Of a DNA stretch of 64,000 bases, positions 1 through 42,210 are shown piece by piece. The stretch is taken from assembly GCA_947044405.1 (NCBI GenBank), contig CAMRHE010000055.1, positions 614,501 through 678,500 of the forward strand. Direction: 5' to 3'. The DNA comes from Leptodactylus fallax. Its lineage: Eukaryota; Chordata; Amphibia; Anura; Leptodactylidae. Position 1 is the first letter of the stretch, and every line of letters begins with the position of its first letter. The notes beneath the pieces were generated by a model. It was not told the origin of the DNA and ran no database searches. It worked only from the letters and a program-made list of their open reading frames with translations. Position numbers and translations under genes: made by a program.

Positions 1-2178
1 GTTTTATAAATGAATGCAGTATTATAAGTATGTATTATAGTATCATTTATTATAATTGTTATTACATATACTATGGCAGTTATAGGATAGGATATGCCAA
101 CCATGTCCATATCTGTAGGGGCCCAATTTAACTGCTGTAATTCCCCTCATCGATTGCTAGAAAAAGTGGCAGTCATGTTATAATTTTTACAATGGGTGAC
201 TATGCCTGCAGCAGAGTGAAGCCAAGAGAAACAAAGTGGCATGTCCTGATGACATCTTATAGCAATAGGTAGGGGTTGGATAGGGCAGATCGGACATTAG
301 TGCATATCTTATTGATATGTCCCAACAGACCACCAGTAGAGAAGATAATTTGATCAGCTCTCTCAGTTTCCTTGTCCACCATCCAGACACAGTGGGTGCC
401 TTCATTACATTCCAAGCAGAAGGAAATTTGGTGTTGTGACACCCATAACTTGTCCTCCTATACACAGCCAGCCACCGTCGCTTTTGTGTGCCATGGTGTC
501 ATGAATGACAAACCTGGACTGCTATGAACTAGAACCGTATCATCTTTAGCAACAAAGGTTCAAGGTTCTGTTTAGGATCTGACAATGGTAGTGTTCCAGT
601 ATGGAGGCCTCATAGTGACCACTTTAATCCTGCCTTAGCTGTGGAATGAAACACTGTCCCAAATTCTGGTGTGATGATGTGGGAGCCATAGCATATGACA
701 GTCATTACCCCTAGTGGTGATATGAGGGACACTAACAGCTCAGTGATATGTTCTGGACATCCTGCCACCACATGTTGTCTCATGGCATTTTTCAACAGCA
801 TAATGCGCTCCCACATAGAGCAAATTGTTTCTAGGAATGCCAGACTACTATACAACACTTTCTTGGCCTGGTCAGTAGATTTTTTGATCGATCATTTATG
901 GGACCAGCTGGGATGGCAGTGGCAGCAACCTGCGAGTGTGTAGGATCTACAGGCCTAACTGCACCATCTGTATGGCTCCATGCCCAACCGTATGTTATCT
1001 TGTATCCAGGCTGGAGCTGGCCCAACAGGGTCCAAAAACCTCACTCATTTGTACAGTTTTTCCAAACTTCTGCTTTTGGATATAATATCCCTGCAACATA
1101 AAGGAAAAGTTATAAAGAGTCCCGTGAGCAGTCCTGGTCTCCTGAGCAGTCCTGGCTTGAGGGTGACATACATCATTACAAGCCAGCTCCTGTGCTACCT
1201 GGCGATGTCCTGGCCTTGGTTGCATGCCCGCACTATGTGATGGATGCCATGGGACTCTGCAAAAGCACTATTTAGTGACATCACTGGAATATATGACTAT
1301 TACCAGTACATTTTTTTCCTCTCCTTTGTCTCGTAATACTTTGTATCCCCCACCACTCCTACTCTCCGAGGATCTTCTACCAGTTAATCTGCTGGGCACA
1401 TAGTATATTAGGATACACCATAAGTTTCTATTGTATCTGGAATCTAAGAGCTGGAATGATGAGAATTTGATGATAAAACTGACTGCAGTTTGTGCTTCTG
1501 AATGTGAATGAAATCCTATTAGGTCTGTTAATGTAACAAAAGCGCTGCAGTACAATGTCACATATCAATGCAGTATAGCCTGGATGGCTCAGTGCTTCAT
1601 TATTGCACATACAGATATATAGCATACAAAGCTCAGGTTTGCAATAAAACTAAAGTATATTAATACAACTAGTTAGAATGTTTTTTTTTTTTTTATAATA
1701 AAAGGAATCAATATTGGTGAACAAACTAAGAACAAAAATGATAGTTTGATGGGAATGACGCATGAGCCAGGTGGATCAGTGGTTACATACACAATGTTCC
1801 TTTATATTAAAACCTATAAAATTACCAAAAATCTAATAATAAGAGCAATGCCGGAGAGACATTGTACACTTGCCTAAGATCCAGGACTGTCTACTCTCCC
1901 TGTTGTGTCTTGGTCTACAGCTCCTATGAAGAATTCTATATCTCCATGGTTACAGACTACAAACAATCCTGTGTAGTCTGATCCTGGAGTCGTACTACCT
2001 TCCATCTACACTAACCTACCAAGCAGGAGCGTAACTATAGTAGATGTAGAAATAGCGGTCACACCCCGGACCTGTTAAATGGTCTCTTAGTCACATAGGA
2101 GGAAACAAAGACTCCCTTCAAGTAGACTTTTGGATTATGGTATTCCTAATATACATATATGCTCTTGTTTCTCTGTAG
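1..2178 (+). other. BNIP3: last intron of BNIP3 (partial)
   Basis: The BNIP3 terminal exon starts at 2179 after a tract ending in ctctgtag, so upstream sequence on the plus strand should be intron. I searched this stretch for the preceding exon, which should encode the conserved transmembrane segment, and did not see it. The rest of the gene must lie left of the window. The stretch holds a decayed repeat-like region (about 190-1260), a short poly-T tract near 1681 and otherwise AT-rich sequence with no recognised feature. Confidence 0.7.
190..1260 (-). other. possible decayed transposable element, unclassified
   Basis: Several short minus-strand open frames follow one another (995-1225, 831-1025, 610-858, 187-465), separated by stops and frame changes. 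Base composition is higher in GC than the flanks, as in a broken mobile-element coding region. No catalytic motif, terminal repeat or target duplication was recognised, so class is unknown. It could equally be old unique intronic sequence with chance open frames. Confidence 0.25.
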
Positions 2179-2224
2179 GGTATATATTGGAAGGCGTCTG
2201 ACAACCTCTACAGGAACGTTTTAG
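2179..2224 (+). CDS. BNIP3: BNIP3 last coding exon (3' end of gene)
   Basis: BNIP3 is an outer mitochondrial membrane BH3-like protein and mitophagy receptor that binds LC3/GABARAP; its single transmembrane helix near the C-terminus drives homodimerisation. Here the exon follows a good acceptor (ctcttgtttctctgtag). After one base completing the previous codon it reads VYIGRRLTTSTGTF and then TAG. This matches the known BNIP3 C-terminus (GIYIGRRLTTST.TF), the short tail after the transmembrane helix. BNIP3L ends differently, so BNIP3 is preferred. The position, convergent with PPP2R2D, agrees with human gene order as I recall it. Only 14 residues are seen, so the call rests on this motif plus synteny. 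Confidence 0.85.
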
Positions 2225-2525
2225 ATCTTAGAGGCGTCATCACGAATGAGAAGACACCAGACCATGGGTCGTACGATATATCTACTTCTGTTGAATGTTA
2301 TATAAAAGGCCTGTCCTCCTTAGATCGGGGGTAGTAATCTCTATAACTAAGGTATCCCATTTCATTCAGTGGGCATGTTCTAAGTAGATTTTCTTCAACT
2401 GTGAATTGTAGTTGCTTAAGTATTGGTCAATCTTATGTACAAAGTTAAAGATTCCTAGTGCCTATTCTTAGTAGTTGATTTCTCTGGCCCAAATGGCTGC
2501 CAGAATAAAAATATATCTTAATTTC
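2225..2525 (+). other. BNIP3: BNIP3 3' UTR
   Basis: Sequence between the BNIP3 TAG stop and the first good poly(A) signal, AATAAA at 2504-2509. It is low in repeats compared with what follows. The true 3' end could lie further downstream if that signal is skipped. Confidence 0.6.
2504..2509 (+). promoter_or_regulatory. poly(A) signal candidate for BNIP3
   Basis: Canonical AATAAA lies about 280 bases after the BNIP3 stop codon, followed by an AT-rich stretch where cleavage could occur. Confidence 0.55.
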
Positions 2526-3582
2526 AGTACTGGATATATGTTCCTGCTATGCTGCCAATGTCTGACAATAGGTTGTATGTCTCTATGTCAAGCAAACGCC
2601 TTTATTTAAAGGGCTACACAACTCTCGTTGTTCAGGTACATGGCATTTCTCTTGTTTTCTTGCATGTTTTAACCGTAAAACTGCATGACTTATTGTGCTT
2701 CTTGCTGTCTATTAGAAGTATCTAAAACAAGTCTGTGTAGCATGGAGAAGCAGTGTATTGTAGAGCAGAAAAACTTCAAAACATGTAGCTACACGTACTG
2801 AAATGGTGGTCACCCGGACAGAACATAAAGTGGTTGCTAGGCAACCTGAGGAACACAAACCTGCAGACAGGGGAACTGCTAGAAGAGAAGTGAACAGAAT
2901 TTGTTATTGCTGTGAAATTAGGTTAGATTGGTTCTGATATTGTTATCGGAGTGTACAGAGAACCTAAAGAAGATTGTACATATTCTCTGTGTAGCTTTCA
3001 ACAAACTTTATTGAACAATAATGTCAATATGGTTACTAAAGGGAGGAGTTTTACCTGCTAATGGTGGTTATCCCGGTTATCCAATATGGCTGCAAGTAAT
3101 GGATCAACCTTTACTGGTCATATGTATAGAAGCACAGAGATATATGAGACAAAGAATGTAAGGGTAGAGAAAGAAGAGGCCAAAGAAGGAGTCAAAGTGC
3201 CCAATTCAAAACTTTACATGGCCATATATTACATATACTGTGAAAGCTACCAGCCAGTTTGGGGTGCTTTTAGTGAATGTTTAAGGGATGGCATGAGGCT
3301 AAACAAAAAGAGATTTCATCCAGAAACAAAGCCATTTTTGACCGTAGGTTGTGTATGGTATTGCAGTGCAATCCCTTCCACATAAATACTATTCCCAAAA
3401 CCCAAAGAATAGTTAAAAACTCCAATTATGTTGAATTCAAGTGCCAAATCTAAACCTTGTGGGTCTTATCTAAAGGACCTGTTAGTACAAAGTATTGAAA
3501 GGTGAGACCTGGTTAGTGGGCACTGGGCTAAAAATAAATCTGAGGGTCTTGTATCATGGTCCCGTTTTTCTTGACGAAAAAA

Positions 3583-4200
3583 AATATTGATAATCTATCC
3601 TAAGGAAAGTTTATCAATATCAAATTAGTGGGGTTGATCAGATGAATAGAACAGGGAGCAGACAGCTCCGTTCTTTGTGTAGTGGCTTCACTGAGTCACT
3701 GCAGCTTAGGTCCAATTCAAGTGAATCTGTTATAACGGGTCTGGCCACTAGACAGAGAACGGAGCTGTCTGCTCCCTGATCCACTCACTGGCTCATTTAC
3801 TAAGGCGGATGCGCCTTGAAAGTGGACAAATAGTTCCCTCAACTTGGTGCATTTATGATACACTGAGGCTCATCTGAACCCCTGCGACCTCCTTAACACT
3901 TTTTTAGACAGTCACCAGAGCGGGGTGGGAATCCAGGTGGGCTAGGCTGGGAACTCAGGTGCTCCTACTAGGCCAGAGCCTCTTAGTAATCCTGGCAAGT
4001 CTTGCGCCTGTCAGGAAATCAATAATCAATTAAGAATGGGGTAAGAATTGCCAGTCTTAATATCGTCCCCCCACTATGTATCAGCTGCTGAGAATGGGTG
4101 ATCAATGGTGGTGCCAGGTGTCAGACTGCTACTGATCTGATATTGATGACCTATCCTAAGGAAAGGTCATCAATATGTTTAGCCTGGAAAACCCCTTTAT
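3583..4200. repeat. palindromic MITE-like repeats ('gatgacctatcc' family)
   Basis: Both ends carry versions of a self-complementary motif built on tattgatgacctatcctaa (left 3588-3626, right about 4141-4176). The right end runs into 'aaaacccctttat', a terminus repeated many times in this window. Related copies occur near 21690, 58790-58935 and 59190-59515. The family is a high-copy non-autonomous element type in frogs; the superfamily is not established from this sequence. Confidence 0.6.
3652..3778. repeat. perfect 23-bp inverted repeat with 81-bp loop
   Basis: Bases 3652-3674 are exactly complementary to 3756-3778 (ends cagggagcag and ctgctccctg). The hairpin lies inside the larger MITE-like block and is probably its palindromic core. 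Confidence 0.85.
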
Positions 4201-4250
4201 TGAACCTTTGTATGCAGTAAAAGGAATTGTAGGTCAGTGGTCATAGTAAA

Positions 4251-5320
4251 TTAAGGTAGTATCCACACATAAGCATAACTGCAAGGGAGACTAGAGATCC
4301 TCCAGGGATAGAGGTTGAGGTATGATGCCATGATACTCATGGAAAATACATATTATTCTGCCCAGTGCAACAGAAACCATAATATGGCAAAGATATCCAA
4401 AAAGAAAAAAAAAAAAAAAAAAAAAAAAAACAACATGGGCCGCACATCCCAATCTTATACATTGATCTTGTGCTTCTCATCAATTTCTACAATACTGAAC
4501 ATGAGGTTCTTAGTATACATACTGATGAAAGTGTATAAACCCACTAGCCACTTCACGGCGACCTTTTTATAGTGGGTCCCTACATTACTGGGTGCGGCAC
4601 TGAACAAACAACAACCACCACAATACAGCACTTGCGGGGTCAGCTACACCCCTGCTGCCAGGCTAAGCCCCCAGGCTCTGGGCCACATCGCCCCATGGGC
4701 ACCGCACCATGTGAACAGATAATAAAAAAGTTCACCTTACCATATGGTGTCAGTCAAAAGTCTGCAACATGGGAACAGGTCTTATAAAGTTCACCTTACC
4801 ATATGGTTTCAGTCAGAGGACTGGGCCATTACAAGGCTCCCTTAATTTAAAAACACCTGGGCCAAATGGGAGGAGTGCTGGTACCAAGGCAAAACAAAAA
4901 AAAATGGAAACAACAGAAATGCTATGCATCAGATATCCAAAAAGACAAAAAAGACATGGACAATACTGAACATGAGGTTCTTAGTATACATATTGATCAA
5001 GGTTTATAAGCCCACCCAGCCACTTTACAGCAACCTCTTTATAGTGAGTACCTACACTACTGGGTGCGGCGCCGCACAGCGACCACCACCACCACCGCAA
5101 TACAGCACCCACAGGGGGAGCGACCCAGCCGCCCAGCAACATCCCTGCCGCCAGGCTAAGCCCCCAGGCTTAAATTAAAGTAGGGTCCACACATATGCAT
5201 AACTGCAAGGGAGACTATAGGTCCTCCAGGGACAGAGGTTTAGTTACGATGTCATGAACACTGATGGAAAATACATATTATTCTGCACAGTGCAACAGGA
5301 ACCATAATATGGCAAAGTGC
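4251..5320. repeat. nested duplicated block (A-B-B'-A')
   Basis: A segment at about 4256-4395 (beginning tatccacacataagcataa) recurs at about 5183-5318 with scattered changes. Between them a second segment at about 4486-4665, containing 'ctgggtgcggc', recurs at about 4965-5165. This gives periods near 925 and 480 bases. A 26-base A run sits at 4405-4430. The block looks like repeated local duplication of a dispersed element rather than a gene. Confidence 0.7.
4405..4430 (+). repeat. poly(A) tract
   Basis: An uninterrupted run of 26 A residues, preceded by a shorter A-rich stretch. It may be the tail of a retroposed fragment, but no matching element body or target duplication was found. Confidence 0.9.
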
Positions 5321-6187
5321 AGGGGTGGTCACAGTAAAGACAGTGGTGGCATCTGACTAGTTTTGCAGTCAGTGTCCTGTTGGTTGGTTGTATATTCCAA
5401 TGCAGAATATACGTTTCATGCTATTTACCCAGAAATATTTTTGAGGGTTTAATCATACATAGGCCTCCCAAAACAAAACCCTTTGTAGGGGAGTTTATAT
5501 AGGAGCAGAAACAAACCTTTGTAGGTGAATTTGTTGTTGGTCTTTAGGCAAATGGGCCCCGCCCCCTGTGCACTTGCAGACTGATTTGCATATCTATAAA
5601 TAGCTAATTATGTCTGCATTGCTTCATTGGTGTGTGCTGACAATGGTATGTTTCGGCTCTTCTTAAAGGCTCCTACCTGGCACTATTATTGGCTTGGGAG
5701 GCATTTTCGGCTCGATAGGGTCCCTTTAATCTATTACAAAAATATGAAGGAAATTATTGTCTATGCATAAGGAGTATCATGTTTCTTCATATTCATAGCT
5801 TGGAACGAGATTGAAGAGTTTGTCCAGAACAATATCAATAAAGTTTATTGAATATAACCAAGGACGTGTAATTGTATGGGCAACAATTGTCTTTCATACT
5901 AAAATCGTAGAGTATAGACACACATTGGGGCAGATTCTTTATATGTCCTGTGCCGGCAGAGGGTGCGCCTGCACTATGAGCTGGGGTAGATTTCAAGCAT
6001 CACGCCATGCCCCTGGCGTGGGCTGTGTAAAAGAGAAAAAAGTAGCGGAAGGGACGATAATTCTGCCCCATAGTGGCCACTTTGCTGCCAAAACAATTGC
6101 TAACATAGCTCTACTGCAAAGTGGTAAAAATAAAGGTCTTTTACAGGTCACTGAAGAGGAAATCTAATACAACATGTGACTAGAAAG

Positions 6188-6770
6188 TGCCATATTTACT
6201 GATACAAGGGTAGGCTATAATCCCTGTTCCCAGCAGGAGGCAGATAAACCACAATGGTACATGATGGAGGCCATACTTACTGATACAAGAGCAGGTTGTA
6301 ATCCCTGTTCCCAGCAGGAGACAGAAAAACCACAATGCTACATGGTAGGGGCCATACTTACTGATACAAGGGTAGGCTATAATCCCTGTTCCCAGCATGA
6401 GGCAGACAATACTATATGATAGAGTCTATACTTACTGATACAAGGGCAGGCTATAATCCCTGTTCTCAGAAGGATGCAGACAAGCCACAATACTATATGA
6501 TGGAGGCCATACTTACTGATACAAGGGCAGGCTATAATCCCTGTTCCCAGCAGGAGGCAGATAAACCACAATACTACATGATAGAGGCCATACTTACTGA
6601 TACAAGGGCAGGCTATAATCCCTGTTCCCAGCATGAGGCAGACAATACTATATGATAGAGTCTATACTTACTGATACAAGGGCAGGCTATAATCCCTGTT
6701 CCCAGCAGGAGGCAGACAATACTATATGATAGAGTCTATACTTACTGATACAAGGGTAGGTTATAATACT
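6188..6770. repeat. minisatellite, about 8 copies of 72-82 bp
   Basis: The core cttactgatacaaggg recurs near 6196, 6278, 6358, 6431, 6511, 6593, 6666 and 6742, each followed by aggctataatccctgttc (the last copy diverges). Spacing alternates between about 81 bases and a shorter form of about 73 bases, so two unit lengths are interspersed. Open frames across it on both strands are a by-product of the repeat. Confidence 0.9.
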
Positions 6771-9700
6771 TGTCGTTTATCTGTAGTTACTGAATTCCCT
6801 GTGTGGAAACATCAGCCATCTGACCTGGGAATACTGCAATGTTTAATACACGTAAACCCTGTTAGAAGACCACTGGCAATGTCCCTCTGCAGTTTTAACT
6901 ATATTACAGAATGTCAGATATAGCAGAGCTAAATATGTTAACTATCTGGCCAGCATTGTTTGAGTATCCAATAACTCTAAAATGATGGAACACCCTGGAA
7001 AAGCTGATGCATTGTGTTATACCTCACGCAAGACACAACCCATCAGATGGAGTGTTCCTTTAAGGGATCTCGCCAGGGTTTCTTGTAGTTTAATGTAAAT
7101 CCATCAATAGCACATTGTGAATTAGTGATGACTTGATGGTGACCTCTGCAATACCTGTACTGATCTAGTGCTACAGCAGAACTAAACCTGCATTTGCACA
7201 GAATTTCCTGGAAAGCACCTTACCGTCTATGAAAGTATCCTGCACGTTGTAATAAACAGATTTTTATTGTAAGTATATAAGTGTGATCATATTCTGTAGC
7301 TTTTGATCTCTGTATATATATATTGTAAATGAGTGTAGCAATGTTTAATATTTGTACTGAAGCCAAAGTGATTTCTCAAGAGACATTGTCACCAGAGGAG
7401 GCGCCCTTTAGCATTGGTCATCTGTCCTATGCCCTATTAAAGCTGAGCTAATAGACAACATTGCAATAGTCCATAAAGTACTTATCAGAAGATTCCAGAC
7501 TACAGGACTCCTAAGCAAGAGGAGCCTTCTTAGCTGGGGCTACAAGGATGTATGTGACCTCTTCAATCTATGGAGATCATGTGCATTAAAGGGACCCTGA
7601 ATATTGCTAAAAGTTGAAATATCCGTAGGTTCTTGCTGGACAGTCTGTTCTAATACTGTATAAGCCTTCGTATGTGGCGTCCTATCAGTCTTTATACTGC
7701 TAACAGCCCATTATGACTGCAGCACATTTTGCTTTTCTCTCTGAGGCAGGGGTTGTGTACAATACAGAGCAGTCTGCCCTCTCCTCCATTATTACTACTG
7801 CTGGTTTATGTACATGTAATTCTGCCAGGAGTAACTGTAAAACAGCAAACAATAGCTGAAAGCCCAAGTGAAAATATAGTAGTTTCATGGATACTAGACT
7901 GCAAATCCAGGTTATGTTGCAGCTAAACAGATCCCTGACACACAAAAAAAGAGAAATCTGAGCACAATCAGGGAATTCTACTTGCTGTCTATGACTAACA
8001 TCCCATCAGCAATAACACAAGCAGCTAGTCAGAAGTGGATAAAACTCTCCTTACACTCACTCTTTGCTGTGAGAAGCTCCTCTCTGAGTAGTGTACAGGC
8101 AAGGAAAGCTGCGTGTAAACATGCAGAGGCTGTGAAGATAGACCTGCCCCTCCCCTCTTTTTGTTTTCTGCTTTTAGCCTGTTGTTTTCTAAACACAGAC
8201 CTTCCCTAGTGACAGGGAGTGAACAGCAAATTAGGAAGGAGGGGAGATACCTAATGGCAGGAAGTTTAGAGTTTTCTTTGGGCAGAAGACCAACATTTTC
8301 AAATAAAGTGCATTACATTTTGGTCCAGTGACCATTTGAGGTTCTGTATAGAATCGTAATATGGCACAAAAAGTGCTTTTTTTGGGGCCACATTCTAGCT
8401 CCATATGCTTCTAATTTCATAGGAATGGCACCATAGTATATAACGATAGGGGTTTATTGGGCCACTGTTCAGGGCATGGAGCTGAAGGGCATTGAGGCTA
8501 TTCTGTCACCTTATTGCCATTTTGAAGACTCCCTCCTAGTGGATACCCAATTGCTCATCTTCGACAGGACATTCGACAATCCCTAATCTAAAAGCATTTA
8601 TCCCGGTGACAGAGTCTCTTTAAGGATGTATGTAACAAGCTTACCGTATTGAAAGATTGTCTACCACCTGTATGTCTGTTTTAGGAAATACTAGTATATC
8701 TTAAAGCATTTCTCCTTAGAATTGCAGTGCACCGTTCCTCTGTTATTCCTCTTGGAAACTGGGCATTACCACTTTTCTCAGCTGGACAATAAGTGTTTAA
8801 CGACACTCCCCACTGACAAGGGGCACAGTAACATCCTGTCATCAATGTATTTATACATTTACAGGAGGAATAAGAGAGGAATAGCACACAGGTTTCTAGG
8901 AAATGATGTTCCACAATTTCATGGAGACTGAGTATTTACTGAAACAGTCATTTCCGAGAGTGGTGACAGCTCCTTTTTGATATCTGTAGCTCATTGAGTC
9001 CGCTTACTTTTCTATTTGTGTTTTTTGGTATCATGTTGCACTGCACAGTAACTCTCTGACCACATGTAGTAATTCTATCTCTATTACTTAAAGGGCAGTT
9101 GCATCTTTACCTGGAATTACTAACGTGAATAATCTGGTTAGTTAATCCCTTCCTTTAGTAACTCTCCAGTGGAAGAACAATTCTGTCTTTCTGATGTGAA
9201 CTGTGAATGTTCTGCGAGTAAACTTGTTGAATAAAGTTTTTAGTGTTCTTAATGTCAATCTGCTGTGTTCTTTTCACGCCTCGAAGAGGCCATGTTGTTT
9301 CTCATTTCGTGATGTGTATTTTTGTACGCTTGTGCTCTTCATTCATGTGCACATGCCTTTTATAATAGAATGTGTTAAAAGGTCAAAGAATAAGCATGAA
9401 AATCCTGGTAATGCTTCCCACTGCCACATTAACTATTTCATTGCTAGATCCATATAGACAATGATTTAAGTCTTACAAAGTCACGGACGATCACTAAAAT
9501 ATGCTATAACTTTATGATCGGTGATGGTCCGTCTTGCCGATTTAGCTGCATATAATCACAATCCCAACTTTTTTTTTTTTTCAACTAGGGATTTCTCAAT
9601 TTTCACTGCAGTCTTGGTACCACAAGAAAGCCAAGTCTCTCACCCCTCATATGACACCAAGAGCATTTTTCTAGGTAGAGATACCGAGAGAACCTGGAGA

Positions 9701-10039
9701 TACAGTAGTTGCCGAGGGGATGGCAATGCCAAATAGCAGTATCTCTACGTACTGGCAATACACAATTAATATGGAACGGATGTCTCTGGCAACACTTAGG
9801 TCATCCGATGACATCAGTGTGCATTCACGTCTATGTGGCTTTCCGGATTCATTCCATTCCGATAACATAGACGATTACAGAGCAGGTCCTAATCTGCTCA
9901 GTTTTATCGGAACGGATCTGCCTCATAGGTGTGAATGCATCACGGATGACACTCTGATGTCACTCCGAGTGTCACCCGATTGTATTCGGTGATAAACTCA
10001 ACCCAGATGCACACTTCGTTATGTGCATGGGCCCTTAGA

Positions 10040-11479
10040 GTGTTGCTAGGGAGAACTTTAGAGTCTTTTTTTTCTACTAAAAGGAAGTAAAATAGGTTGA
10101 AGAATATTACAAAAATTTTCAAACAACCCTCTGCACAACAACGAAAAAAAAAAAATTTAAAAAAGTTACACTTCCAATTGCGGTTTATTGCTGCCTCCCA
10201 CTGAAAACAATGGGAAGCAGATTCCAGCCAGACTTTAGAGAGGATTTTGAAGCAGAATCCACCTCTAAATCAGCTCCAAATTCCTCTGTGTGAATCTAAC
10301 CTACATTCCCCTTCCATTGCAACACACAACACTCTGCTACACTGTCCATACAGACTATTCAAAAATGGCGACCACAGAAAATTTTTGAAAAAAAAATATT
10401 GAAAGCAGTTACAATTACATAATCAAAATTAAAACTATATGGCACAATCCCTTCAAAGTAAAAAAAAAAAAAAAAAGTTACCATACACAATTACAATTTC
10501 AGGTAAACATTTAAAATTTATTAAACTTTTTTTGGTCAAAATAACTGAACAAATATATACAATCCTGTTGTATAGGCCTATTTGCGTTTTTTTTTTTTCT
10601 TTTTTAATGTATGTGGTCAGATTTTATGGCCAGGAAAAAAAAATAAAATAAAATTCCACAACTTTGCATTTGGAAATAGTGTCACAACCAATATACAAGA
10701 TTTTATTCCCCCCCCCCTTGATATTTTTTAATTCTGAATTTCAGCCCAATGTGAAGAGTGGCGCTCTGACATAAGTTAGGGATGAGGTACATATTTTGTT
10801 CTTGCATATTACCATAATTAACCATTGATCCTACTAACCAGACTGCAGTTCAACCCTTCATTTTTGTCATCATGGAGGCACAAAAATCGCTGAACTTGGT
10901 ACTAAACCAGGTTTACTACTACTAAATTGTACTGATCACTGAGCTTTAGTCTTTTTTTTTGTTCATTGAGGCGTTTGTTTGAAAGAAAACAGGAAGAAAA
11001 AAAAAAATTTGGCATTTGCAAATTAAAAAGAGACAATTGAAGTGCAATGAGACATGAAAAAATATATATAAAAAAAACTAGAAAAATATATAAATCATAA
11101 AATAATGCACATTAGGTATGATTAGTCAGTTATGGTCTACAGGTTATTACCGTTCTGCATAATACTGTGCGAATATTTTTTTATCACTCTTCAAGGCCCA
11201 AGTTCACAGGCATAACCATTATATATTGTCTATAAGGGCTACAAAAAAAAAAAAAATTTATGCAATTTATATTTATTTTTGAGCGCTGACCATGCAGCAA
11301 ATGGTGAGTGTATTCCAAAGTTCTGGCTCTTTTTTTTTCTCTATATATCATCAATTGCACATTTATAATCATGTAAAAAAAAATAATTATTTTTTTTAGA
11401 GGGTTATGTGCATCTGTCTGTGGGTGACCTGCAAATACATATAAAAAAAAAAATGAATACGTAAGACCAAATTTAAAAA
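10040..11479. other. AT-rich tract with many homopolymer runs
   Basis: Numerous A and T runs of 8-15 bases, and several TTTATT (minus-strand AATAAA) hexamers. Part of it may be an extended PPP2R2D 3' UTR if the proximal poly(A) signal at 11497 is not used. No coding sequence was recognised. Confidence 0.6.
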
Positions 11480-12156
11480 CTTTTAGATTTTGTTATTTTA
11501 TTGAGTGGTTTCCATAAGGAGGCGTGGATATTGATACAACAAGTGAATATACAGAGGGGGGGGGAAAAAAAAAACAAAAATAAAAAACAAAAACAAACAT
11601 GAAAAGCCAAAAATGATTTAGACTTGAACCAAAATCTAAAAAAAGTCCAATAAAGGCCAGAAAAGGAATGTTACAGCCATTAACACAATGTGTAGTTTTC
11701 AGGAGACCCAATTTATGTAAAACAGATTAAAAAAAAAAAATAATTAAAAAAATTAAAACAAAAAGTCTGATTTCCCCGTGGTAACTGTTTTGGTCTATGA
11801 AATGGGAGAAAGGCTATGAATAACAAGTTGAGCACCGGCCTCAATCCGTTCAGCTTATACCAGGTTTGAGAAATGGACATTGTGCCCTTTTTTTTTTTTC
11901 TACCCCACCGATAGAGCGCTGCCATTAAATAAAATTCAGGTCAGCTTTCTAGTTTTTTTTTTTTCCTCCTTTTTGTTTAATTTTCTACAGAGGGATGTGC
12001 ATCCATGTTCTTTAGCGGGAAGGACAGTGAGGTCTGATCTCTTACATATAAACAGCTAGGTTTAACTATGCAAGAACAAGACTTTGTCCTCAAAAAGGAA
12101 AAAAAAAATTTGAAAGAAAAAAAAAAAAAAAACCAAGACAAAAGAAAATGCCATCT
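11480..12156 (-). other. PPP2R2D: PPP2R2D 3' UTR (likely extent)
   Basis: Transcribed-strand sequence downstream of the TAA at 12157-12159 up to the first well-placed poly(A) signal. It contains repeated T-rich tracts in the mRNA sense and few transposon remnants, unlike its surroundings. The distal limit is inferred. Confidence 0.6.
11497..11502 (-). promoter_or_regulatory. poly(A) signal candidate for PPP2R2D
   Basis: TTTATT on the plus strand reads AATAAA on the transcribed strand, in the context cactcaataaaataac, about 655 bases after the stop codon. Further hexamers downstream (for example near 11272) are alternatives. Confidence 0.55.
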
Positions 12157-41651
<29,495 letters not shown>

Positions 41652-41888
41652 GGCTTCCCTGTAGGAGCAGGCCTCCCAATCCGGGCGTCGCTGTGGAGGA
41701 GGAGGAGAAGGAGGACGGGGAGGGTTCGCCCTTCACACTCTCCCCCCTCCTGACTACGTGTATGTGTGGTGCCGGCCTGTCTGGGGCTGCAGCTGCCGTG
41801 CCGGTGACAGGGGGAGGAGGAGGCGGGCAGGACTCGGCAGGGGACGCGGTGCTCAGGAGCCGCTCTCGGCTTCTCCGGGATGAGGTTT

Positions 41889-41898
41889 CAAAATGGCG
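41889..41898 (+). promoter_or_regulatory. YY1-type motif (CAAAATGGCG)
   Basis: Matches the AAnATGGCG core seen near start sites of many CpG-island promoters. It lies about 25 bases downstream of the CRE in the direction of PPP2R2D transcription. YY1 binding is inferred. Confidence 0.55.
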
Positions 41899-41923
41899 CA
41901 CATTGCTCGTCGACATGATTCGG

Positions 41924-41931
41924 TGACGTCA
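41924..41931. promoter_or_regulatory. palindromic CRE (TGACGTCA)
   Basis: An exact 8-bp CREB/ATF consensus about 270 bases upstream of the PPP2R2D start codon, inside the CpG island. Confidence 0.7.
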
Positions 41932-42210
41932 TTTAACCCTCCTGCCGCCGGGCGCGGCACTTAGTCACACACAGGAGAAGCTGTAGTGCTCGGGGCGGAA
42001 GCGCCTGAAGTGCGCGGCAGCGGGAGGGTTAAACTAGAGGAGCGGATACTATGGGAAATGTATGCGGAGTATACTGTCATCACATGGGGCTCCTGCCCTG
42101 AGGAACTACAGGTCTCAGCACGGCTCCTAGAATTCAGCACCACACACATATATAACGTAGTGGACGGGACCAAACACATGAGATAGGGATGGTATCAGTA
42201 CTAGTAAAGT

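Larger units (their letters stand above)
2526..11479. other. intergenic region between BNIP3 and PPP2R2D
   Basis: About 9 kb between two convergent 3' ends. No coding exon was recognised on either strand. It contains palindromic frog-type repeats (3583-4200), a nested duplication (4251-5320), a minisatellite (6188-6770) and a long AT-rich tract with many A and T runs (about 10040-11480). The plus-strand open frame at 3086-3385 shows no recognisable domain. The stretches 6780-10040 contain fragments of dispersed repeats but nothing I can classify. Confidence 0.7.

Noticed and set aside
3086..3385. 99-codon plus-strand frame as a gene
   Set aside because: No recognisable domain and no splice or promoter context; such lengths are common by chance in 64 kb.
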